From assembly GCF_013033965.1 (NCBI RefSeq), contig NZ_WQFE01000010.1:147129-211128 (forward strand): DNA of 64,000 nt, in the 5' to 3' direction. Shown one piece after another: positions 17,135 through 26,775 of this stretch; the first letter of the stretch is position 1, and every line of letters begins with the position of its first letter. The DNA comes from Ruegeria atlantica (lineage in GTDB: Bacteria; Pseudomonadota; Alphaproteobacteria; Rhodobacterales; Rhodobacteraceae). A program made the position numbers and the translations under genes. The notes beneath the pieces were generated by a model. The model was not told where the DNA came from, did no database searches, and saw only the letters and a program-made list of their open reading frames with translations.

Positions 17135-18532
17135 ATGTCGACAATCACCAATCATATGCCGACCGCCGAATTGCAGGCGCTGGACGCGGCGCATCACATG
17201 CACCCGTTTTCCGCTAACGGATCGCTGGCGCAGGAAGGCGCACGGGTCATTACTCGGGCAAAAGGTGTGTACCTGACCGATAGTGAGGGCGAAGAGATCT
17301 TGGACGCGATGGCCGGTCTTTGGTGCGTCAATATCGGCTATGGTCGCGACGAACTGGCCGAGGTCGCAGCCCGCCAGATGCGCGAACTGCCCTATTACAA
17401 TACGTTCTTCAAAACGACCCATGTTCCGGTGATCGCGCTGGCAGCAAAAATCGCCGAACTGGCTCCGGGCGATCTGAACCACGTCTTCTTTGCCGCCGGA
17501 GGGTCCGAGGCGAACGACACCAACATCCGTCTGGTCCGCACCTACTGGGCCGAGAAAGGCCAGCCTGACAAGAACATCATTATCAGCCGCCATAACGCCT
17601 ATCACGGCTCATCCGTCGGCTCGGCGTCACTGGGCGGTATGGCCGGCATGCACGCGCAAGGCGGCATTCCGATCCCCAACATTCATCACATCAACCAGCC
17701 GAACTGGTGGGCCGAAGGCGGCGGCATGTCGCCCGAAGAATTCGGTCTGGCCCGGGCACGAGAACTGGAAGACGCTATTCAGGAACTTGGCGAGGATCGC
17801 GTCGCCGCCTTTATCGCCGAACCTGTGCAGGGTGCGGGCGGCGTGATCGTCGCGCCGGATACATATTGGCCCGAGATTCAGCGTATTTGCGACAAGTACG
17901 AAATTCTGTTGATTGCTGATGAAGTGATTTGCGGTTTCGGCCGCACCGGCAACTGGTTTGGCTCCGAAACGGTCGGGATCAAACCCGATATCATGACCAT
18001 CGCCAAGGGCCTCAGCTCTGGCTACGCGCCCATCGGCGGGTCGATTGTCACCGATGAGATTGCCGAGGTGATTGGCGGAACCGAGTTCAATCACGGCTAC
18101 ACCTACTCCGGTCACCCGGTTGCTGCGGCGGTCGCGCTGGAAAATCTGCGGATTCTCGAAGAAGAGAAGATCGTCGACCATGTGCGCGACGTGGCGGCGC
18201 CCTATCTGAAAGAAAAATGGGAGGCTCTGGCCGACCATCCGCTTGTTGGTGAGGCCAAGATCGTTGGCATGATGGCCTCGATCGCCCTGACGCCCGATAA
18301 GAACAGTCGCGCCAAATTTGCGTCCGAGCCAGGAACAATTGGCTACATCTGCCGCGACCGCTGCTTTGCCAACAACCTGATCATGCGCCATGTGGGCGAC
18401 CGCATGATCATCTCACCGCCGCTGGTTCTGACCCCGGCGGAGATCGACGAGATGTTCGTGCGGATTTACAAGTCATTGGACGAGGCGCAGGCCGAGATTA
18501 TCGAACAGGGGCTGATGAAGGCGGCCGCGTAA
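17135..18532 (+). CDS. spuC: Class III aminotransferase, putrescine:pyruvate type
   Basis: PLP enzyme of 465 residues that moves an omega-amino group to pyruvate; in the SpuC branch putrescine becomes 4-aminobutanal. ATG 17135 follows CAGGAG. The Schiff-base lysine is K291 (TIAKGLSSGY), D262 (ADEVICGFGRTG) binds the pyridine nitrogen, and GGSEANDTN at about 122-130 binds phosphate. The sequence start HMHPFSANGSL is usual for this branch. Neighbouring polyamine importer genes support a putrescine-type amine, though other omega-amines are possible. A terminator follows. Confidence 0.85.
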   Translation: MSTITNHMPTAELQALDAAHHMHPFSANGSLAQEGARVITRAKGVYLTDSEGEEILDAMAGLWCVNIGYGRDELAEVAARQMRELPYYNTFFKTTHVPVIALAAKIAELAPGDLNHVFFAAGGSEANDTNIRLVRTYWAEKGQPDKNIIISRHNAYHGSSVGSASLGGMAGMHAQGGIPIPNIHHINQPNWWAEGGGMSPEEFGLARARELEDAIQELGEDRVAAFIAEPVQGAGGVIVAPDTYWPEIQRICDKYEILLIADEVICGFGRTGNWFGSETVGIKPDIMTIAKGLSSGYAPIGGSIVTDEIAEVIGGTEFNHGYTYSGHPVAAAVALENLRILEEEKIVDHVRDVAAPYLKEKWEALADHPLVGEAKIVGMMASIALTPDKNSRAKFASEPGTIGYICRDRCFANNLIMRHVGDRMIISPPLVLTPAEIDEMFVRIYKSLDEAQAEIIEQGLMKAAA

Positions 18533-18560
18533 GAGCAGACACAGAACTCGAAAAAGTAAC

Positions 18561-18591
18561 GTGGCGGCCCGTTGTGGCTGCCACTTTATTT
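18561..18591 (+). terminator. Rho-independent terminator after spuC
   Basis: Nine-base stem (18561-18569 with 18576-18584, one G-T pair), six-base loop, then TTTATTT. Confidence 0.75.
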
Positions 18592-18660
18592 ACGAGTGGC
18601 CTTGGCATCAATTGGGCTATATTAATTGACCAATCCCCGACCTGTTGACTTTTTGCCTAT

Positions 18661-19197
18661 TCAACGCTCCAGATCTGCCCGTTCAAACACGGGATTCACG
18701 GGTAGCCCTGGCACCTTCTGTATCTTCGGATTTCCTTCACCTCGCCAGATGGCACACACTACCGCCAAAATTTCGGCCCCTTCAGCCGTGGCGAGGCGGT
18801 GAGCGTCGGCCACGGCCCCACCGGTGGTGATTACATCTTCGATAAACGTCACCTTCTTTCCGGTAATCTCTTGTCCTTCGATAGCACGGCACGTGCCATA
18901 GGCCTTCGCCTGCTTTCGAACGAATGCTGCCGGTAGACCGGTTTCAAGCGAAATCGCGGTCACCAGGGGAATTCCCCCCAGCTCCAGCCCGGCGATAACT
19001 TCGGTTTCGGAGGGCAAAAGAGCACTCATCTCGTATGCCAGCGGCTTCAAAAGAAGCGGATCACTTTCAAATCGGTACTTGTCGAAATACCGGTCTGCAG
19101 TCTGCCCAGACCGAAGCAAGAACTCACCCTCAAGTATCGCGACTTCGGCCACGCGCCGAGCGAGAGAAGAAAGTGATCGGATGTCAGGACTCGTCAT
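18661..19197 (-). CDS. pyrE: Orotate phosphoribosyltransferase-like protein
   Basis: Phosphoribosyltransferase of 178 residues joining orotate to PRPP in pyrimidine synthesis. The PRPP loop is FIEDVITTGGA, and the SGQTADRYFDKYRF and VIAGLELGGIPL segments fit the PyrE family. It is shorter than many bacterial PyrE proteins. GGAG precedes ATG 19197. It stands alone without other pyr genes. If a second pyrE exists in the genome this copy may have a salvage role. Confidence 0.8.
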   Translation of the reverse strand: MTSPDIRSLSSLARRVAEVAILEGEFLLRSGQTADRYFDKYRFESDPLLLKPLAYEMSALLPSETEVIAGLELGGIPLVTAISLETGLPAAFVRKQAKAYGTCRAIEGQEITGKKVTFIEDVITTGGAVADAHRLATAEGAEILAVVCAIWRGEGNPKIQKVPGLPVNPVFERADLER

Positions 19198-19322
19198 CGC
19201 CTACTCCAAAGAAAATCAAACGCTTGGGTGGTAAAGGAATGGCGTCTTCTTGTCAGCAATCAATTGGCACATTCGCTCGTGACACAATGTGTGAGCCCCC
19301 GGGCGCAACCGGACACTCTTGG

Positions 19323-20621
19323 CTAACGCAGCCGCTCCAAAAGTTTCAAACTCGCGTACCCATCCGGCAACAACCCCTGCGCCAACTGATACGCCCGAAC
19401 CGCATTGACCGTGTTCGGCCCAGTGCGCCCGTCGATGCCTTGCGTGTCGAATCCAGCGTCGGTCAACCGCGTTTGCAACTCCTTTTTCTCGGTAAAGCTC
19501 AGCACCCGATCACTGCGCGGCCATTCGGCCTGAAACGGCGCGCGTCCGGCCAGACGGTCAGATAGGTGGCCGATTCCGATTACATAGGCGTCGGCACCGT
19601 TGTATTTCTCTATGACTTTGAAATTGTCGAAAATCATCAGGGCAACGCCCTGCCCTCCGGCCGGTAACAGGATTGCGGCTTGGCCATGATCCGAGATTGG
19701 AGTGCCATTCGTCGATGCCACACCGCGTGCGGCCCATTCCGACGGCATCAGCGTGTGATCCCGCCTCGCCGTGGAATAGTCGAACCCTTTGGGCAATGTC
19801 ACTTCGACACCCCAAGGCTGCCCTTTGGTCCACCCATGCCGCTCCAGATAGGCGGCGGCTGAGGCCAGCGCGTCGGTCGGATCGTCCGACCAGATATCGC
19901 GCCGTCCGTCCCCGTCGAAGTCAACCGCATGGTCAAGATATGAAGTCGGCATGAACTGCGTATGCCCCATCGCCCCGGCCCAACTGCCCATCATGTTGCG
20001 CGGGCTGACATCGCCTGCCTGAATGATCTGCAATGCGGCGATCAGCTGGGCTTCGAAAAACTGAGCGCGCCGTGCGTCAAAGGCCAAAGTCGCCAAAGAT
20101 CGGATGGTCTGGTCATTGCCCCGAAACGTCCCGAATGAAGTTTCCAGGCCCCAGATCGCCGTCACGACCTCTTTTTCAACGCCATACCTGGCTTCGATGC
20201 GGGACAACGCATCGCGGTAACGCCCTAACCCGGCGCGGCCGTTTCTGATGCGCGCCTCCGAGACGGCAGAATCCAGATACTCCCAAATGGGTTTTGAAAA
20301 CTCCGCCTGACTGCGGTCGCGCCGGATTACGTCCTTGTCGTAGGTCACGCCCGCCAGCGACCGATCCAGAGTTGAGGTTGATATGCCCTGCCCTACAGCC
20401 CGTTCTCGAAATGCTCCAAGCCATGCCTGAAACCGCGCGTTTCCTTCCGTCGACACCCGGTACTCCTTAGCTGAGGGTCGTAATACTGGCCGGATGGATA
20501 TCGCCACGCCTGCTGATGCCAACTGAATGGCCTGCGATCCGCCCAGTGTATTGATAGATTCCGCCTGCACAATGGATGCCCATAATGCGGCGGTCATAAC
20601 GCCACCTATGCATTTACGCAT
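19323..20621 (-). CDS. Lytic murein transglycosylase, MltB family, with peptidoglycan-binding domain
   Basis: Exported enzyme of 432 residues that cleaves peptidoglycan to 1,6-anhydro products. A signal peptide covers residues 1-20. The SLT domain runs from about 60 to 365, with catalytic glutamate E160 in AIWGLETSFG and the later AGAMGHTQFMPTSY motif. Residues about 375-432 are a PG-binding repeat (TGPNTVNAVRAYQLAQGLLPDG). There is no lipobox, so it is periplasmic rather than a lipoprotein. AGGAAA precedes ATG 20621. Confidence 0.93.
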   Translation of the reverse strand: MRKCIGGVMTAALWASIVQAESINTLGGSQAIQLASAGVAISIRPVLRPSAKEYRVSTEGNARFQAWLGAFRERAVGQGISTSTLDRSLAGVTYDKDVIRRDRSQAEFSKPIWEYLDSAVSEARIRNGRAGLGRYRDALSRIEARYGVEKEVVTAIWGLETSFGTFRGNDQTIRSLATLAFDARRAQFFEAQLIAALQIIQAGDVSPRNMMGSWAGAMGHTQFMPTSYLDHAVDFDGDGRRDIWSDDPTDALASAAAYLERHGWTKGQPWGVEVTLPKGFDYSTARRDHTLMPSEWAARGVASTNGTPISDHGQAAILLPAGGQGVALMIFDNFKVIEKYNGADAYVIGIGHLSDRLAGRAPFQAEWPRSDRVLSFTEKKELQTRLTDAGFDTQGIDGRTGPNTVNAVRAYQLAQGLLPDGYASLKLLERLR

Positions 20622-20684
20622 TCCGAATTTTCCTGGTTACTGCTCGACTTCAGAGTACCGCAGAATTGGCGTTTTCCAAAGCGT

Positions 20685-21398
20685 TCAGCTTGCCCCCTCG
20701 CGATCTTTTGCTTTGTGCTGTGCACGAATCCGGGCAAGAGCCTCACGCAGCAAAGGGATACGGTTTGGCCTAAAGCTTTCACCTGTCACGGACATTTCGC
20801 GTATCCGGTCCAGGCGGAAGACACGAAAATCTTGCCTCAGATGGCACCAGGAAATCAGAACGCTGGATCGATCCATGTAGACGATACTCAGCGGGTTCAC
20901 CTTGCGGCGTGTATCGTCGCCTTTGGCATCAGTGTAAGCGAACTCGATTGTGCGTTCGTCCCACGTGGCCTGCCGCAAGTCGGCTACCGTGATGGTGGGC
21001 TTGGCCGGGCGGTCAAAACGCGTGGCCGTCAGTACTGCATGGGACAGGCGATGCGATTGGCGCTGCGGCAACCGCCCCTGCAATTTTCGCAACGCATTGC
21101 CCGCCGCGTCCGCCAAACCGGGATCGCCAATGGCCTGAACCTCTCGCAGCCCCAAAACAAGCGCTTCAAGCTCATCATCAGTGAAGCCAAGCGGTGGCAG
21201 TGTTGCGTCTTCGATCAGGGTAAAGCCAAAACCGGCCTCGCCATCAATCACTGCTCCAAGCCCACGCAACGACTCGATATCGCGATGAACCGTGCGTGGC
21301 GAGACGCCCAGATCCTGCGCCAGTTGTTGGGACGTCTTGGGCGAAGGGCCAGAGCGCAGTGCTTGCATCAATTGGAACAGACGGGCGGTTCGGGACAT
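20685..21398 (-). CDS. WYL-domain transcriptional regulator (YafY type)
   Basis: A 237-residue DNA-binding protein with a DeoR-like helix-turn-helix at residues 1-55 (LAQDLGVSPRTVHRDIESLRGLG) and a WYL ligand domain at about 130-215 (LSIVYMDRSSVLISWCHLRQDFRVFRLDRI). ATG 21398 is preferred over an upstream extension that runs through the palindrome at 21417-21441. It is divergent from the GST gene, with that palindrome between them, so it probably represses both. Confidence 0.85.
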   Translation of the reverse strand: MSRTARLFQLMQALRSGPSPKTSQQLAQDLGVSPRTVHRDIESLRGLGAVIDGEAGFGFTLIEDATLPPLGFTDDELEALVLGLREVQAIGDPGLADAAGNALRKLQGRLPQRQSHRLSHAVLTATRFDRPAKPTITVADLRQATWDERTIEFAYTDAKGDDTRRKVNPLSIVYMDRSSVLISWCHLRQDFRVFRLDRIREMSVTGESFRPNRIPLLREALARIRAQHKAKDREGAS

Positions 21399-21416
21399 AA
21401 TGCAGGTTAATCTAAA

Positions 21417-21441
21417 CCTGATGACAGAAACTGTCATCAGG
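21417..21441. promoter_or_regulatory. Perfect inverted repeat, candidate operator of the WYL regulator
   Basis: Arms CCTGATGACAG and CTGTCATCAGG (11 bases, perfect) around a central AAA, in the 83-base gap between the divergent regulator and GST genes. It is 19 bases upstream of the regulator ATG and 40 bases before the GST ATG. Confidence 0.7.
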
Positions 21442-21481
21442 CAAAGGTATCCCTCGGGCATCCCTGATACTGGAGCCCCCG

Positions 21482-22180
21482 ATGCTGACCCTTTTGATCT
21501 ACCCTTCTGCCTTCGGCCTGTTCAGCGCCAGCCCCTTCTGCGTCAAAGCCGCATATATGCTGGAGCACGCGGGCCAGCGCTGGCAGCGGTCCGATATGCT
21601 GGACCCCCGCAAAATGCCCCATCAAAAGCTTCCAGTTCTGCGTACGCCAGAGCGTCTTGTCCCGGACAGCGACCTAATTCGCGATTGGCTTGAGGCGCAG
21701 GGCGCGGACTTTGACCATGGGCTCAGCGACATACAAAAGGCGCAGGCGCGGGCACTGATCCGCATGGCAGAGGAACATATCTATTTTCAGGTCGTGATGG
21801 ACAGATGGGCCAATGACGAGGTCTGGCCAATTCTGCGCGACACCTTCTTTTCGGTCATTCCCGCTTTGATCCGCACACCTGTTTCGAACTCCATCCGGAA
21901 AAAGGTTGTTCGGGGCTTGGTGTTCCAAGGTGTCGGTCGTTTCTCACTTGCTGAGCGTCAGCATCGATTGGAGCGGGACCTTGAAGCGATATCCGCTTTT
22001 CTGTGGCAATCGCCCTTCCTTCTGGGTGACAAACCGACCTCTGCTGATATGAGCGTTGGCCCCATGCTGGCCGCAATGCGCGCGACACCGGCGGAAACAC
22101 CGCTGACCCGGCGGATCAAACAGGATAGGCTGCTGAGCGACTATGTCGACCGAATGGAACAGGCGATACCGCTACCATGA
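21482..22180 (+). CDS. Glutathione S-transferase family protein
   Basis: A 232-residue protein with an N-terminal thioredoxin-like domain (FSASPFCVKAAYMLEHAG, then LPVLRTPERLVPDSDLIRDWLE) and a helical C-terminal domain, as in GST and the related failed-axon-connections family. C20 could act as the catalytic cysteine. It is likely a detoxification or thiol-transfer enzyme with unknown substrate. It is divergent from the WYL regulator and overlaps the DUF1801 gene by four bases (ATGA). Confidence 0.8.
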   Translation: MLTLLIYPSAFGLFSASPFCVKAAYMLEHAGQRWQRSDMLDPRKMPHQKLPVLRTPERLVPDSDLIRDWLEAQGADFDHGLSDIQKAQARALIRMAEEHIYFQVVMDRWANDEVWPILRDTFFSVIPALIRTPVSNSIRKKVVRGLVFQGVGRFSLAERQHRLERDLEAISAFLWQSPFLLGDKPTSADMSVGPMLAAMRATPAETPLTRRIKQDRLLSDYVDRMEQAIPLP

Positions 22181-22563
22181 CACCTTTTAACGACCCTGCC
22201 GTGCAGGCCGCCTTTGATGCGTACCCCGAAGATACCCGGTCGGGCGTGCTCGCCCTGCGTGAGTTGGTGTTTTCAACAGCCGGGACATTGCCCAAAGCAC
22301 AGCCATTGAATGAGGCGCTGCGGTGGGGTCAACCCGCCTATCTGGCCCCAAAGGGCTCGACGATCCGACTGGGCGGACACAAAGCGGCGTCTTTTGCACT
22401 TTTCGTTCACTGTCAGAGCCGATTGATGGGTGATTTCACCACCGCCTTTCCAGGCGAAGATCGGATCGATGGCAACCGGGCCATCTTGTTTGATGACCCG
22501 GATCAGATCGGCGAGGCCCGCCACGGCTGGCTTATCGCTCGAGCGCTAACCTATCACCTTTGA
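22177..22563 (+). CDS. DUF1801 domain protein
   Basis: A 128-residue cytosolic protein of the DUF1801 (YdhG-like) fold. Landmarks are ALRELVFSTAG, ALRWGQPAYL, and the C-terminal aromatic Trp-Leu-Ile motif. No biochemical function is established. It is coupled to the GST gene by an ATGA overlap, so probably under the same WYL control. Its 3' end overlaps the convergent rnr gene by ten bases. Confidence 0.8.
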   Translation: MTPFNDPAVQAAFDAYPEDTRSGVLALRELVFSTAGTLPKAQPLNEALRWGQPAYLAPKGSTIRLGGHKAASFALFVHCQSRLMGDFTTAFPGEDRIDGNRAILFDDPDQIGEARHGWLIARALTYHL

Positions 22564-24812
22564 CGGCGTTTGCGTTCGACTTTGCGCTTGATCTTGTCCT
22601 TCTTGCGCTTGGTGCTGACCGCCTTGCGCCGTGTACCCCGCTTGGCAGGACCGCGCCCGCGCGGCAGCGCCTGATCGTCGATGGACAGCAATTCCAGTTC
22701 CAGCCCACCGGTGACGGGTGTGGCCTCGGTCAGGCGCACGGTGACACGCTGACCTATCGCAATGATCAACCCGGTGTCCGAGCCCATCAACGTTCCGGCT
22801 TCGCGGTCAAAATGGAAAAATTCCCGCCCCAGCGACCGGACGGGCACCAAGCCATCGGCACCGGTTTCGTCCATCTTCACAAACGCGCCAAACCGAGCGA
22901 TACCACTGATGCGGCCAGAGAATTCGTTGCCCACACGCTCGCTCAGATAAGCGGCGAGGTAACGATCCGTTGTATCCCGTTCCGCCATCATCGAGCGACG
23001 CTCGGTGTCCGAGATATGGGTTGCCGTTTCATCAAGGCGCGCGATTTCATCCTCGGTCAACCCGTCGTCACCCCAGCCATGCGCCGTGATCAGCGCCCGG
23101 TGCACGATCAGGTCGGCATAGCGTCGGATAGGAGAGGTAAAATGCGCATAGTTGCGCAACGCCAGCCCGAAATGGCCAAAGTTTTCCGGATTGTAATAGG
23201 CCTGCGCCATCGAGCGCAGGGTCGTCAGATTGATCAGCTCTGCATCCTCGGTTCCTGCAGCCGCGTTCAATAGCGCATTCAGGTGTCGGGTCTGAAGGAC
23301 CTGCCCCTTAGCCAAATTCAATCCAGCAGCCTGAGCCGTCTCTCGCAGGCTTTCCAGCTTCTCTGGCGCCGGTTCTTCGTGCACACGGAACAACAGCGGG
23401 CGGCGTTTGGAAATCAGGGTCTCGGCAGCAGCCACATTGGCGAGGATCATAAACTCCTCAATCAGCTTGTGCGCATCTAGCCGGTCACGGAAGGCCACAC
23501 TTTGAACCTCGCCCGCGTCGCTGAGAACGATCTTGCGTTCTGGCAGATCCAATTCCAGCGGCTGCCGTTCCGCCCGCGCTTTCTTGAGTGCGGCATAGGC
23601 GTAGTAGAGCGGCTTCAAAACAGGCTCTAACAATGGCCCTGTGCGGTCGTTGGTTTTGCCGTCGATGGCGTCTTGCACCTCGGCATAGTGCAGCGACGCG
23701 GCCGAGCGCATCAACCCACGCACAAAACGATGGCCGATCTTGTTTCCATCCGCATCAATCTGCATCCGCACGGCAATACAGGCCCGCGGGACGCCTTCGT
23801 GCAGCGAACACAGATCGCCTGACAACCGATCCGGTAGCATCGGCACAACCCGGTCAGGGAAATAGCTGGAATTGCCACGCTTGCGCGCCTCACGGTCCAG
23901 CGCGGTGCTGGGTTGCACATAGGCGGCGACGTCGGCAATGGCGACCCAGATCACATGCCCGCCGGGGTTCTTGGGATCATCATCAGTATGCGCGTAGCAC
24001 GCATCGTCATGATCCCGTGCGTCTGAAGGGTCGATGGTCAGCAGTGGCATGTCCCGCAGGTCTTCACGTCCCTTCAAGCCGACGGGTTTTGCCTTGTCAG
24101 CCTCGACAATTACTTTGTCAGGGAAATCATCCGGAATGCCGTGTTGATGGATTGCGATCAGCGACACGGCTTTGGGCGCTGATGGATCACCCAACCGTTC
24201 CACGATACGCGCACGCGGCAGGCCCATGCGGTTTTTTGGCCCGGCCTGTTCAGCCTCGACCAATTCGCCATCTCTGGCACCCAGCACGGCCCCATCAGCG
24301 ACCAGCCATTCGGTCTGGCTGGCCTTGTCAATGGGCACGACTCGTCCGCCTTCGGCCCCTTTGCGAAAGATCCCCACGATCTTGCGCGGGTTGGTTCCGA
24401 TACGGCGGATCAGTCGTGCCTCGTAATTGTGGTCTTCCTCATGCACCACGGTCAGGCGAGCCAGAATGCGGTCGCCCTCGCCTAGTGCCGGATCGCTGGC
24501 GCGGGTGACGATCAGAACAATCGGTTCCACCCCTTCGCCATGCCACTCCAAAGGCCGCGCGAACAAGTCACCATCCGCGTTCGGCGCTTTCACCTGCAGC
24601 ACGCTGACCGGCGGCAAGCGGTCCGGGTCGCGATAGCTGCGCTTGCGCTTTTCAAGATGCCCTTCGGCCTCAAGCTCTTTTAAGATGCGCTTGAGGTCAA
24701 TCCGATCCGCGCCTTTGATGCCAAAGGCCTTGGCGATATCGCGTTTCGAGGTCAGGGTGGGGTTCGCCGAGATCCAATCGAGGACCTCCTGCTTGGTGGG
24801 TATCCGAGTCAT
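22554..24812 (-). CDS. rnr: Ribonuclease R
   Basis: Processive 3'-5' exoribonuclease of 752 residues that degrades structured RNA. It has an N-terminal winged helix (ISANPTLTSKRDIAKAFGIKG), cold-shock domains, the RNB catalytic domain with the acidic cluster LTIDPSDARDHDDA, a C-terminal S1 domain (GRISGIARFGAFVKM), and a Lys/Arg-rich tail of about 40 residues for RNA binding. The gene stands at the head of a minus-strand group, and its 3' end overlaps the DUF1801 gene. Confidence 0.95.
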   Translation of the reverse strand: MTRIPTKQEVLDWISANPTLTSKRDIAKAFGIKGADRIDLKRILKELEAEGHLEKRKRSYRDPDRLPPVSVLQVKAPNADGDLFARPLEWHGEGVEPIVLIVTRASDPALGEGDRILARLTVVHEEDHNYEARLIRRIGTNPRKIVGIFRKGAEGGRVVPIDKASQTEWLVADGAVLGARDGELVEAEQAGPKNRMGLPRARIVERLGDPSAPKAVSLIAIHQHGIPDDFPDKVIVEADKAKPVGLKGREDLRDMPLLTIDPSDARDHDDACYAHTDDDPKNPGGHVIWVAIADVAAYVQPSTALDREARKRGNSSYFPDRVVPMLPDRLSGDLCSLHEGVPRACIAVRMQIDADGNKIGHRFVRGLMRSAASLHYAEVQDAIDGKTNDRTGPLLEPVLKPLYYAYAALKKARAERQPLELDLPERKIVLSDAGEVQSVAFRDRLDAHKLIEEFMILANVAAAETLISKRRPLLFRVHEEPAPEKLESLRETAQAAGLNLAKGQVLQTRHLNALLNAAAGTEDAELINLTTLRSMAQAYYNPENFGHFGLALRNYAHFTSPIRRYADLIVHRALITAHGWGDDGLTEDEIARLDETATHISDTERRSMMAERDTTDRYLAAYLSERVGNEFSGRISGIARFGAFVKMDETGADGLVPVRSLGREFFHFDREAGTLMGSDTGLIIAIGQRVTVRLTEATPVTGGLELELLSIDDQALPRGRGPAKRGTRRKAVSTKRKKDKIKRKVERKRRQR

Positions 24813-24858
24813 ACTTCCGGCCTATCACGGGTATGCGACCGCGTCATGACCAAAAAGC

Positions 24859-25434
24859 TCAGGGATTCAGATCAGCCACCGTATCAACGTCGCGCAGATG
24901 GTCCAGCAATCCCACACGGCAACCAGGAACCGACGCCAGCGTATCTGCCAGCGCATGTTCGGTAGACCAGCGCACATTGCGAAACAGGCTTGTCGGTAAC
25001 GCCTTGTACCGCTGTGCGCCAACCAGCCAATAACCACCGTCCGGCGCAGGACCGAATACGAACTGCGACCGACCCAATTCCCTGAACGCCCGCGCGACAT
25101 GTGATGGCGTGATCCCCGGAATGTCAGCGCCAATCAGGCAAACCGGCCCCCGCGGCATCCCGCGCAGCATGCGTCCCATGCGATCGCCCAGATCACCACG
25201 CCCTTGCGCCGCGCGGGGCAGATCAGCGGGCCAGACGCGGCTGGTCAGGCCTTCCCGATCCGGGGCGACAGCAAGCACAATCTGCCAGCGCGGGTCCCGC
25301 AAACGCCGGATCAGCGCGCGTGTCTGATGGCGGAACCACCATGCAGCACCAACCATGCCGATGTCGCGCCCCAGCCGTGTCTTGACCCGGCCCGGGCGGG
25401 GTTCTTTCACCATAATGACCAATGTGCGTTGCAT
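24859..25434 (-). CDS. DUF2064/TIGR04282 glycosyltransferase-like protein
   Basis: A 191-residue nucleotide-sugar-transferase-fold protein. The N-terminus VIMVKEPRPGRVKTRL resembles the nucleotide-binding loop of the MobA/GT-A fold, CLIGADIPGI supplies the metal-binding Asp, and FGPAPDGGYWLVG is a landmark of DUF2064. Relatives are named arsenosugar biosynthesis glycosyltransferases, but no arsenic genes are nearby, so the substrate is open. It begins three bases after dapE and is probably co-transcribed. Confidence 0.8.
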   Translation of the reverse strand: MQRTLVIMVKEPRPGRVKTRLGRDIGMVGAAWWFRHQTRALIRRLRDPRWQIVLAVAPDREGLTSRVWPADLPRAAQGRGDLGDRMGRMLRGMPRGPVCLIGADIPGITPSHVARAFRELGRSQFVFGPAPDGGYWLVGAQRYKALPTSLFRNVRWSTEHALADTLASVPGCRVGLLDHLRDVDTVADLNP

Positions 25435-25437
25435 GGA

Positions 25438-26577
25438 TCAGGCGAAATAGTCCCGAAGGATGCGTGTATAGATCGCCTTGAGCTGTTCGATCTGCGCGAC
25501 CTCGACGCATTCATCGACCTGATGCATTGTTCGACCGACGAGGCCAAACTCAACAACCGGGCAGTGGTTTTTGACAAACCGCGCATCCGAAGTGCCACCT
25601 GTTGTCGACATTTCGGGCTGAACACCGGTTTCGGCTTCGACCGCTTGCGCGACCAGATCAGACAGGGGACCGGGCGGGGTCAGAAAGCTTTCGCCTGAGA
25701 TTTTGATGCGAACGTCGACCTCGACCCCATAGGCGTCGGCCACGGCGCGCGCCTCGGCCTGCAACCACTCGCTGAGGCTGGCACCCGAATGCAGATCGTT
25801 AAAACGAATGTTCACCGCCCCGGAACATTGCGCGGGGATAACGTTGGTTGCTGCGTTGCCCGTGTCAATGTTCACAACAGCCAAGGTTGAGGCATCGAAA
25901 TGGTCCGACCCCTGGTCCAACTCGTGGCTGGCCAACTGATGCATCAACCTCGCCATGGCGGGCAGAGGGTTCTTGGCCCGATGCGGATAAGCCGAATGTC
26001 CCTGCACCCCGGTCACGGTAAACCAGGCGGTCATCGAGCCGCGCCGCCCAATCTTCATCATCTCGCCCATTGTGTTTGGGCAGGTCGGCTCTCCTACCAA
26101 ACAGGCGGACATGCGCTCCCCGACCTCAAACATGTAATCAAGCAGTGCCGTTGTGCCATCCACGGCGTCACCCTCTTCGTCGCCCGTGATCGCAAGAATG
26201 ATCGCCCCATCCGGTGGTGTGTCGCGCACAAAGTCCACAGCAGCAGCAGCAAAGGCTGCCACGCCGGATTTCATGTCCGTGGTCCCGCGCCCGTACATCA
26301 CGCCTTCGCGGATTTCTGCACCAAACGGGGGCATCGTCCAAGCTGCTTCGTCCCCGACCGGTACTACGTCGGTATGTCCGTTGAACCCAAAGCTACGCGG
26401 ATGCCCTTTCGGCCCCCAGCGCGCATACAGATTGCTGACATCGCCCCGGTCCGCGCGGGCGCAGTCGAAGCCTGCGCCTGACAGTAGGTTTTCCAGTAAT
26501 ACGAGCGCGCCACCTTCAACAGGTGTGACTGATGGGCAACGGATCAGGTCCGCCGTCAACTTCACCGGATCTGTCAT
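25438..26577 (-). CDS. dapE: Succinyl-diaminopimelate desuccinylase
   Basis: Zinc amidohydrolase of 379 residues in lysine and meso-diaminopimelate synthesis; it releases succinate from N-succinyl-LL-DAP. Metal ligands and catalytic residues are visible: H68 and D70 (FNGHTD), D101 ([10 protein letters not shown]), E134/E135 (TGDEEGDA), and the late histidine in [14 protein letters not shown] precedes ATG 26577. dapD is about 2 kb away on the same strand, but intervening genes break the operon. Confidence 0.95.
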   Translation of the reverse strand: MTDPVKLTADLIRCPSVTPVEGGALVLLENLLSGAGFDCARADRGDVSNLYARWGPKGHPRSFGFNGHTDVVPVGDEAAWTMPPFGAEIREGVMYGRGTTDMKSGVAAFAAAAVDFVRDTPPDGAIILAITGDEEGDAVDGTTALLDYMFEVGERMSACLVGEPTCPNTMGEMMKIGRRGSMTAWFTVTGVQGHSAYPHRAKNPLPAMARLMHQLASHELDQGSDHFDASTLAVVNIDTGNAATNVIPAQCSGAVNIRFNDLHSGASLSEWLQAEARAVADAYGVEVDVRIKISGESFLTPPGPLSDLVAQAVEAETGVQPEMSTTGGTSDARFVKNHCPVVEFGLVGRTMHQVDECVEVAQIEQLKAIYTRILRDYFA

Positions 26578-26711
26578 TTCCAGGCCCTTTTGGTTGGTTC
26601 ATTCGCAGGATCATGCACAGATTCAACGAATTGGGCCAATTGCCAACCCCTGGCCACCGGAATCCGGGCGCTTTTTTTCGCACCTCTCGAATCGATACAC
26701 TAATAAAACAT

Positions 26712-26733
26712 GGTGGTTTACCTAGCGACCACC
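26712..26733. repeat. Inverted repeat GGTGGT-N10-ACCACC upstream of the channel gene
   Basis: Six-base arms at 26712-26717 and 26728-26733 in the 198-base gap between dapE and the divergent receptor-channel gene. It could be an operator or a chance repeat. A short CCGG hairpin with seven T lies near 26670 but follows no plus-strand gene. Otherwise I see nothing in this gap. Confidence 0.25.
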
Positions 26734-26775
26734 TTGCCGTGCCTTTCAAATCTGCGTTAGAGGGCCGCGAAACAG

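Noticed and set aside
23588..24508. 306-codon plus-strand frame inside rnr
   Set aside because: It is Arg/Pro/His-rich antisense sequence opposite a conserved exoribonuclease, a typical high-GC shadow.
26660..26690. CCGG hairpin with T run as a terminator
   Set aside because: The stem is four bases and no plus-strand gene ends upstream of it.
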